Shown: positions 7,009 through 10,914 of the stretch, piece by piece | Position numbering within the stretch: the first letter of the stretch is position 1 | How the letters are laid out: each line of letters starts with the position of its first letter | Source: Oscillospiraceae bacterium | Lineage (GTDB): Bacteria > Bacillota > Clostridia > Oscillospirales > Ruminococcaceae | Direction: 5' to 3' | Assembly: GCA_031271475.1 (NCBI GenBank) | Contig: JAISVP010000037.1 | Span: forward strand, 1-10,914 | DNA length: 10,914 nt | Translations under genes and position numbers: made by a program | Notes under the pieces: model-generated | Told to the model about the DNA's origin: nothing | The model's input: the letters and a program-made list of their open reading frames with translations, nothing else | Databases searched by the model: none

Positions 7009-7592
7009 TTCTTTCTCCCTAACTCTATCGCCCTTATATTAACTTCAATTAAATGCGTTTTTGTCGAAGGTACACATTTTTCCAATGCCCCTTTAACGGT
7101 TTCCATAGAAAACATTTCTGTTTCTTCAGCCGATTCCTTAAAGAACTTCCCAAGCAAAATCATATTTGACATACCGGAAAGATTATTTTCAGCCGCAAGA
7201 GCCGCAGCCGGAATACTGTATACCGTCACATCCGTACGGCTTACTTCCTGAGTTACAAGTGTTTCATCAATAAACACAGTTCCTCCGGGAACAACACTGT
7301 CAATAAACTTATCGAACGACGGCCCGTTCATACAAATGAACAGATCGGGTTTAGTAACCAACGGCGAACCGATAGGGTCGTCCGATATACACACACTGCA
7401 ATTAGCGGTTCCGCCGCGCATTTCAGGCCCGTAAGACGGCAGCCACGAGACTTCTTTACCCGCAAGCAATCCGCAGTATGTCAGAACTTTTCCCGCAAAC
7501 AGCACACCCTGTCCGCCGAATCCGGCTAACAGTATTTCTTTTTTATATGGGGCGTCACCGCCGTGAGGCAGTACTTTTTCTTTTTTTTGCAT
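7005..7592 (-). CDS. korC: 2-oxoacid:ferredoxin oxidoreductase, gamma subunit
   Basis: Gamma subunit of a Kor/Vor-type enzyme, which helps form the coenzyme A site. The 195-residue product shows the family signature LAGFGGQGVLFAGKVL near the N-terminus, then WLPSYGPEMRGGTANCSV and GSPLVTKPDLFICMN, and has normal length for a stand-alone gamma subunit. ATG 7592 is preferred over an upstream in-frame start at 7616 because GGAGGGGAG at 7597-7605 lies just before it and the start is one base after the korB stop. The upstream start would overlap korB and add unrelated residues. It overlaps the GIY-YIG gene downstream by 4 nt. Confidence 0.92.
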   Translation of the reverse strand: MQKKEKVLPHGGDAPYKKEILLAGFGGQGVLFAGKVLTYCGLLAGKEVSWLPSYGPEMRGGTANCSVCISDDPIGSPLVTKPDLFICMNGPSFDKFIDSVVPGGTVFIDETLVTQEVSRTDVTVYSIPAAALAAENNLSGMSNMILLGKFFKESAEETEMFSMETVKGALEKCVPSTKTHLIEVNIRAIELGRKK

Positions 7593-7593
7593 A

Positions 7594-8343
7594 CTACTCC
7601 CCTCCCTGCGTAACATCTTTATAAATTCCCAAGGGATAATACGGTATGCAGTCTTTACGCAGGCGTTCCAATGCTTCTACAGGGGACAAGCCCCAATTTG
7701 TCGGGCAGGTAGAAAGCACTTCCACAATTGAAAAGCCCCGTTTTTCTTTTTGATTGCCGAATGCCTTTGCAATTGCCTTTTTAGCCTTTTTCACATTCGC
7801 GAAACAGTCCGCGCTGACTCTTTCAGCCAAAGCAACCCCGTCAAGCGTCGCAAGCATTTCGCACACGCGAATCGGGTAGCCCTGAACAGCCGTATCACGT
7901 CCGTAAGGCGATGTCTGAGTCACCTGTCCGGGCAATGTGGTCGGAGCCATCTGACCGCCTGTCATACCGTAAGTGGTATTGTTAATAAAAATCACGGTAA
8001 TATTTTCGCCTCTTGCCGCCGCATGAACAGTTTCGGCAGTACCGATTGCGGCAAGATCCCCGTCCCCCTGATAAGTAAAAACGAACCTGTCAGGCAATGA
8101 GCGTTTAACGCCCGTAGCAACCGCCGGAGCACGTCCGTGAGGAGCTTCAATCATATCGCAGTTAAAGTAGTCATACGCCATAACACTGCATCCGACAGGG
8201 CATACGCCTACCGTATTGCCCTCTATTCCCATTTCATCAATAACTTCACAGATAAGTCTGTGAACTATGCCGTGCGTACATCCCGGACAGTAGTGCATAG
8301 TAACATCACGCATAGATTTAGGTCTGTCAAATACCGCCGTCAT
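7594..8343 (-). CDS. korB: 2-oxoacid:ferredoxin oxidoreductase, beta subunit (thiamine-diphosphate binding)
   Basis: The catalytic beta subunit that binds thiamine diphosphate and decarboxylates the 2-oxoacid. Its 249 residues contain CPGC (19-22) and the later CPVGC (48-52), candidate ligands of a proximal [4Fe-4S] cluster. The Mg-thiamine-diphosphate motif is YQGDGDLAAIG followed by INNTTYGMTGGQ. PGQVTQTSPYGRD is the substrate-side stretch seen in Kor/Vor enzymes. Length is normal. The ATG shares its A with the korA stop (TAATG) and GGAGGT sits ~9 nt upstream inside korA, a strong coupling signal. The sequence does not settle whether the substrate is 2-oxoglutarate, 2-oxoisovalerate or another 2-oxoacid. 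Confidence 0.93.
   Translation of the reverse strand: MTAVFDRPKSMRDVTMHYCPGCTHGIVHRLICEVIDEMGIEGNTVGVCPVGCSVMAYDYFNCDMIEAPHGRAPAVATGVKRSLPDRFVFTYQGDGDLAAIGTAETVHAAARGENITVIFINNTTYGMTGGQMAPTTLPGQVTQTSPYGRDTAVQGYPIRVCEMLATLDGVALAERVSADCFANVKKAKKAIAKAFGNQKEKRGFSIVEVLSTCPTNWGLSPVEALERLRKDCIPYYPLGIYKDVTQGGE
7597..7605 (-). promoter_or_regulatory. Ribosome binding site deciding the korC start
   Basis: GGAGGGGAG within the last korB codons, 4 nt before ATG 7592. It supports the shorter korC and indicates translational coupling to korB. Confidence 0.65.
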
Positions 8344-9479
8344 TAATATGCACCTCCAATTCTTTTTTCAATTCTTTTTATCTGCTCAAAAACTTCCGCG
8401 GGTTCCGGAATAAGACCGCCTGTTTTTCCGTAAAAACGCACAGGTTTCTTACATTCCACACTAAGCCTTACATCCTCGACCATTTGTCCCATAGACATTT
8501 CAACACACAGAATTTCCTTAGCGTTTTCGGTATGTTTTCTTATAATCTCTTTCGGGAACGGATAGAGAGTAACCGGACGTATAAGACCGGCCTTTATACC
8601 TTCCTTACGCGCCATATTGACAGCGGATCTTGCAATCCTCGCCGCCGCGCCGTATGCCGTAACGATTATGTCCGCGTCTTCCGTTTTATATGTTTCGGCT
8701 TTAGGAAGTTTTTGCTCTATTTCCTTGTACTTTTCAAAACGCCGCACAACTTTACTGTGCAGGTCACCCGGACTTAAAAACAGGGAATTAGCTACATTGT
8801 GATCACGTTTGCCCTGATGGCCGTTTGTCGCCCACGGCTTGTCCGGCACATTTTTCTTAACTTCCGGAAACGTTACAGGTTCCATCATTTGTCCAAGCAT
8901 ACCGTCCGCAAGCAGCATAGCCGGCATTCTGTATTCGTCCGCACGGTCAAACGCCTCAATCACCAAATCAACCATTTCCTGCACGGATGCCGGCGCATAA
9001 ACCAAAACATGGAAATCTCCGTGTCCCAAAGCACGCGTCGCCTGCCAGTAATCCGCCTGCGATGGCTGTATTCCGCCCAATCCCGGCCCGCCGCGCTGAA
9101 CATTTATAATAACGCAAGGCAAATCCGACCCCGCAATATAAGAAATGCCCTCCGATTTCAGACTTATTCCGGGTGAAGATGAGGAAGTCATAGTCCTCAC
9201 GCCCGCCGCGGCAGCTCCGAGCACCATATTGACGGCGGCTATTTCCGATTCCGCCTGCAAAAACACGCCGCCTTCTTTCGGCATTCTTTTAGCCATATAC
9301 GCGGATATTTCCGTTTGCGGCGTTATCGGATACCCGAAAAAGCTTTTACACCCGGCCATTATCGCCGCCTGCGCCAAAGCCTCATTACCTTTTAATAATG
9401 TTTTTATAATACCACCCCGTTCATTCTTTAAGTATACTCCCGAACACTGCGTGTTCGGTGCGTTTCCTGCGAAACACAC
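8343..9479 (-). CDS. korA: 2-oxoacid:ferredoxin oxidoreductase, alpha subunit (VorB/KorA type)
   Basis: Alpha subunit of the four-subunit enzyme, of the type databases usually name VorB (3-methyl-2-oxobutanoate dehydrogenase). Motifs in order are TLLKGNEALAQAAI, FGYPITPQTEI, QAESEIAAVNM, TSSSSPGISLK, GGPGLGGIQPSQADYWQATR, GMLGQMMEPV, then the C-terminal domain with AYGAAARIARSAV and RPVTLYPFP. Coordinates give the longest frame with a usual start codon (GTG 9479). Its first ~23 codons run through a hairpin array, lack a ribosome site and match no family sequence. Homology begins at about 9410, where only ATT (9410) or ATA (9407) could start, after GGGGTGGT (9411-9418). I judge the true start to be there, giving about 355 residues. 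It ends in a TAATG overlap with korB. Confidence 0.88.
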   Translation of the reverse strand: MCFAGNAPNTQCSGVYLKNERGGIIKTLLKGNEALAQAAIMAGCKSFFGYPITPQTEISAYMAKRMPKEGGVFLQAESEIAAVNMVLGAAAAGVRTMTSSSSPGISLKSEGISYIAGSDLPCVIINVQRGGPGLGGIQPSQADYWQATRALGHGDFHVLVYAPASVQEMVDLVIEAFDRADEYRMPAMLLADGMLGQMMEPVTFPEVKKNVPDKPWATNGHQGKRDHNVANSLFLSPGDLHSKVVRRFEKYKEIEQKLPKAETYKTEDADIIVTAYGAAARIARSAVNMARKEGIKAGLIRPVTLYPFPKEIIRKHTENAKEILCVEMSMGQMVEDVRLSVECKKPVRFYGKTGGLIPEPAEVFEQIKRIEKRIGGAY

Positions 9480-9504
9480 TGCTGTTTTACACAGTAAAAC
9501 AGTA
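9440..9504 (-). repeat. Array of three hairpins between korD and korA
   Basis: Three adjacent inverted repeats: CCGAACAC/GTGTTCGG (9440-9447/9451-9458, loop 3); a 9-bp stem 9458-9466/9471-9479 (loop 4) with one pair that is G-U only on the minus strand; and CTGTTTTAC/GTAAAACAG (9482-9490/9494-9502, loop 3). The last can extend to 9480 and 9504 through a pair that is G-U only on the plus strand. None has a T tract, so they are not ordinary terminators. They fill most of the gap between korD and korA and may affect mRNA processing, stability or the korA start. Confidence 0.75.
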
Positions 9505-9545
9505 TAACTGCAAGAACAGTCTCTTAAACCTATCGTCAGTCAGAA

Positions 9546-9761
9546 TTACTTGTATACAGCGATCGCACAGTCCGGACACATAGCCGCGCACACAGCACAG
9601 CTGACACAGGCGTCATCATCAGTACATACCGCCGTAAAATATCCTTTTTTATTACGTTTTTCCTTTTGTATTTCCACAATTTTCTTAGGGCATGACACCG
9701 TACAGAGTCCGCACCCTTTACACTCATCAAATTTAACCGTCATTTTTTTCTTTTCTGCCAT
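9546..9761 (-). CDS. korD: 2[4Fe-4S] ferredoxin-type delta subunit of the oxidoreductase
   Basis: Small electron-transfer subunit that takes electrons from the catalytic subunits to free ferredoxin. The 71 residues hold two complete cluster motifs: CxxCxxCxxxC at C14, C17, C20, C24, and C52, C55, C58, C62. Both are followed by proline after the fourth cysteine (CPK, CPD), as in bacterial ferredoxins. ATG 9761 follows AAAGGGGAAGAGGAA. It is the first subunit gene of the D-A-B-C order, separated from korA by a hairpin array and from the upstream ATPase by a larger structured element, so its expression may be set separately. The fit to the Kor/Vor delta subunit rests on length and position. Confidence 0.92.
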   Translation of the reverse strand: MAEKKKMTVKFDECKGCGLCTVSCPKKIVEIQKEKRNKKGYFTAVCTDDDACVSCAVCAAMCPDCAIAVYK

Positions 9762-9793
9762 TTCCTCTTCCCCTTTTGCAGTAAAATCGGTCT

Positions 9794-9823
9794 TTGCCCG
9801 TTATTGCCCGCTATTGCCCGTTA
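9794..9823. repeat. Three 10-bp direct repeats upstream of korD
   Basis: TTGCCCGTTA, TTGCCCGCTA, TTGCCCGTTA run without gaps (on the minus strand TAACGGGCAA, TAGCGGGCAA, TAACGGGCAA). They end 33 bp upstream of the korD start. A 10-bp period places each unit on the same face of the helix, which would suit a regulator binding site, but no promoter elements are visible and no known operator matches. Confidence 0.55.
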
Positions 9824-9835
9824 TTTACAGCACAC

Positions 9836-9997
9836 GGCGGTTTGACTTTTTACAGACACAGTCTGTAAAAAGAAGCAAGCTTCGCTTGCTTGCCGCTGAA
9901 AGCGGCGCAAACCGCCCATGCAGCAATGTGACCCGCCGTAAAGCGGCGGCAATGCGTACCGCACTGTTTTCGCCCGAACAGCAGCGAAAAGTCAAAC
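9836..9997 (-). other. Structured intercistronic element: four-way junction with competing terminal stem
   Basis: GGCGGTTTG (9836-9844) pairs with CAAACCGCC (9908-9916) and encloses three abutting hairpins: a 12-bp stem 9846-9857/9861-9872, an 8-bp stem 9873-9880/9884-9891 and a 6-bp stem 9892-9897/9901-9906. All have 3-nt loops and only single unpaired bases remain at 9845 and 9907, giving a cloverleaf-like fold. A further GC-rich hairpin (9933-9939/9943-9949) and TTTTCGC/GCGAAAA (9967-9973/9984-9990) follow. GTTTGACTTTT (9840-9850) also pairs with AAAAGTCAAAC (9987-9997), which cannot coexist with the outer stem and first hairpin. The element could be an RNA switch, a processed RNA or a small palindromic mobile element. 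It is too irregular for a tRNA. Confidence 0.6.
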
Positions 9998-9999
9998 TG

Positions 10000-10596
10000 T
10001 TATAAAAAAACATTTTCCACAATCGGCAATCCTGTAAGTTCCGACACCTTCCGTGCGAATGCGGCGGAATTTTCTATGTCCGCGGCTGCCGTTTCACTGC
10101 CTAAATTCGAGTTATTCACTATTCCGGTAACTTTAAGTCTTGAAGCTAATTCGATTTCCCTTAAGTAATTTACGGCATCCTCAGGCGTAAGCGTCAGGAA
10201 TCTGTAACAGTTTATAACATACAGCAAAGACAGTTCATCAGCATACCCGTCAAGAACGGTCTTGTACCTGCCCAAAGCCAGCGCACCGCTGTCATCGCCG
10301 CCGACATCTATTATGACATAACCGCCGTGTGAAATGCCGCCGCTTATTATTTCTTCAAAGCCGAAATTTATAGCGGGGATATCGAGGTTAGTGCCCGCAT
10401 AAAGCGGCGCGATTACCTTAACTCCGATTTTTTCCAAGCTTGTCCGTGCATCCGCTGTTCTGAAGTAAGGGTTAACAATATCCAAATCCACTATAGTAAC
10501 GGGCATACCGGTTCTTACAAGTTTTTTTGCAAGCCCCGCCGCAACGTAAGTTTTTCCTACGCCGTAATGTCCGGTAACCGCAATTATTTTTTTCAC
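10000..10596 (-). CDS. MinD/ParA-like P-loop ATPase associated with the oxidoreductase operon, apparently C-terminally short
   Basis: A cytoplasmic SIMIBI-class nucleotide-binding protein. It has GHYGVGKT (Walker A, residues 9-16), VDLDIVNPYFR (36-46) and VIIDVGGDDSGA (Walker B region, 94-105), followed by VNNSNLGSET. Relatives of this type are, to my knowledge, commonly found next to Kor/Vor genes in Clostridia; a role in assembly or metallocentre delivery is inference. The 198-residue product ends at GLPIVENVFL, while homologues I recall continue some 30-40 residues past this point. The stop codon (10000-10002) lies two bases from the structured element, so the end may have been lost. GTG 10596 starts directly after a TAA (TAAGTG), suggesting coupling to the preceding small frame. 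Confidence 0.8.
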   Translation of the reverse strand: MKKIIAVTGHYGVGKTYVAAGLAKKLVRTGMPVTIVDLDIVNPYFRTADARTSLEKIGVKVIAPLYAGTNLDIPAINFGFEEIISGGISHGGYVIIDVGGDDSGALALGRYKTVLDGYADELSLLYVINCYRFLTLTPEDAVNYLREIELASRLKVTGIVNNSNLGSETAAADIENSAAFARKVSELTGLPIVENVFL

Positions 10597-10686
10597 TTAA
10601 AGCATTTCCGTTTCAATTATTTCAGCAATTTCTGGAATAGGGAGTGCTGAACAGCATATATTTTTAAGACATATTTCAGTTTCCAA
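10597..10686 (-). CDS. Possible 29-residue small protein coupled to the ATPase gene
   Basis: A short minus-strand frame starting at TTG 10686 and ending with TAA 10597-10599, immediately before the ATPase GTG. GGAGGG (10691-10696) lies 4 nt upstream of the TTG. The peptide begins METEICLKNICC and ends AEIIETEML; it has three cysteines, two adjacent, and is rich in I and E. The ATPase's own ribosome site is weak, which fits re-initiation after this frame. It may instead be the remnant 3' end of a longer gene, since the frame stays open back to TTG 10719. No family is recognised. Confidence 0.4.
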   Translation of the reverse strand: METEICLKNICCSALPIPEIAEIIETEML

Positions 10687-10690
10687 CACA

Positions 10691-10696
10691 CCCTCC
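10691..10696 (-). promoter_or_regulatory. Ribosome binding site of the small frame
   Basis: GGAGGG on the minus strand, 4 nt from TTG 10686. It is the strongest such site between the hairpin array and the ATPase and is the main reason for considering the 29-codon frame real. Confidence 0.4.
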
Positions 10697-10724
10697 AGTA
10701 ATTTCGACAGTAATTTCAATCAAG

Positions 10725-10811
10725 AACTTCACTAAGCGAAGTTTTCATCGACGCACGCATTGCGTGCGGGGTCTGGGCTTTTTGCCCAGACCGCAGCCGT
10801 TAGAAACGGCT
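10725..10811 (-). repeat. Array of four hairpins downstream of the right-edge gene
   Basis: Four consecutive inverted repeats: 10725-10732/10736-10743 (8 bp, loop 3, one pair that is G-U only on the minus strand); CGCACGC/GCGTGCG 10752-10758/10762-10768 (loop 3); GGTCTGGGC/GCCCAGACC 10770-10778/10784-10792 (loop 5); AGCCGTT/AACGGCT 10795-10801/10805-10811 (loop 3). They begin 8 bp after the stop of the right-edge gene and end 5 bp before the open frame that leads to the ATPase. No T tract follows any stem. They resemble the arrays at 9440-9504 and 9836-9997 in form, not in sequence. Confidence 0.75.
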
Positions 10812-10819
10812 ATAATACA

Positions 10820-10914
10820 TCACAGTTCACCAAACAGTGACTGGAGCAGTTCAAATTTATTCGAATCGCCCTCAACCGAAAACTTCTTGTCCTTATAAGC
10901 CTTCAGTATTCCCA
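10820..10914 (-). CDS. 3' end of an unidentified gene (partial)
   Basis: A minus-strand frame enters from the right edge and stops with TGA at 10820-10822. The last 30 residues begin GILKAYKDKKFSVEGD and end FELLQSLFGEL. The composition and the clean stop before the hairpin array support a real gene end. The GD-S/P-x-K-hydrophobic-ELL-x-LF pattern is reminiscent of C-terminal SCP2-like ends of some metallo-beta-lactamase-fold hydrolases, but this is a weak impression from a very short piece. It is transcribed in the same direction as the ATPase and kor genes. Confidence 0.6.
   Translation of the reverse strand, partial: GILKAYKDKKFSVEGDSNKFELLQSLFGEL

Noticed and set aside
9836..9916. The cloverleaf as a tRNA gene
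   Set aside because: Stem lengths (9, 12, 8, 6 bp) and 3-nt loops do not fit a tRNA: no 7-nt anticodon loop, no GTTCRA T-loop and no CCA-type acceptor end.
9820..10003. GTTAT at 9820-9824 and 9999-10003 as a target-site duplication around the structured element
   Set aside because: The left copy lies well outside the inverted-repeat end and five bases are too few to count when the borders do not match.
9440..10811. Hairpin arrays as a CRISPR array
   Set aside because: The stems differ in sequence from one another and there are no repeated units with regular spacers; no cas genes are present.

Overview
The window reads as a chromosomal segment of an anaerobic Firmicute, most likely class Clostridia (Oscillospirales/Eubacteriales-like). 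The signs are a ferredoxin-dependent 2-oxoacid oxidoreductase operon, strong GGAGG-type ribosome sites, an RluB-type pseudouridine synthase, a stand-alone TrpB2, and moderate to low GC. The taxon is inferred from gene content only.

Left part (1-4400, plus strand): a lineage-specific block of envelope or secreted proteins with no recognised function. It begins with the 3' tail of an upstream gene, followed by a membrane-anchored protein built from two copies of one domain (90-1286), a secreted or anchored protein carrying a third, diverged copy (1487-2248), a Sec-exported protein with a probable coiled-coil middle (2535-3662) and a single-pass membrane protein (3760-4362). Two perfect 114-bp direct repeats (2258-2371 and 3660-3773) flank the third gene with its own promoter. 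Each repeat carries a terminator hairpin, a ribosome site and the first codons of the fourth gene, so the third gene sits on a 1402-bp unit that could be lost or amplified by recombination. A bidirectional terminator (4386-4413) separates this block from the right part.

Right part (4423-10914, minus strand, read right to left): the 3' tail of an unknown gene, a hairpin array, a possible 29-codon small gene, a MinD/ParA-like P-loop ATPase, a structured 160-bp element, korD (2x[4Fe-4S] ferredoxin), a second small hairpin array, then korA (VorB-type alpha), korB (thiamine-diphosphate beta), korC (gamma), a small GIY-YIG-like protein overlapping korC by 4 nt, a 23S rRNA pseudouridine synthase (rluB) and trpB2. 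KorABCD would oxidatively decarboxylate a 2-oxoacid (branched-chain or 2-oxoglutarate type) to an acyl-CoA and pass electrons to ferredoxin. The spacing from korA to the GIY-YIG gene (overlaps or 1-nt gaps) indicates one translationally coupled unit.

The least explained features are non-coding. Three clusters of short, nearly perfect hairpins, most with 3-nt loops, lie around the ATPase, korD and korA. One can fold as a cloverleaf-like four-way junction or as a mutually exclusive long-range stem, and it abuts an ATPase that looks C-terminally short. korA has no conventional start codon at the place where its family homology begins.
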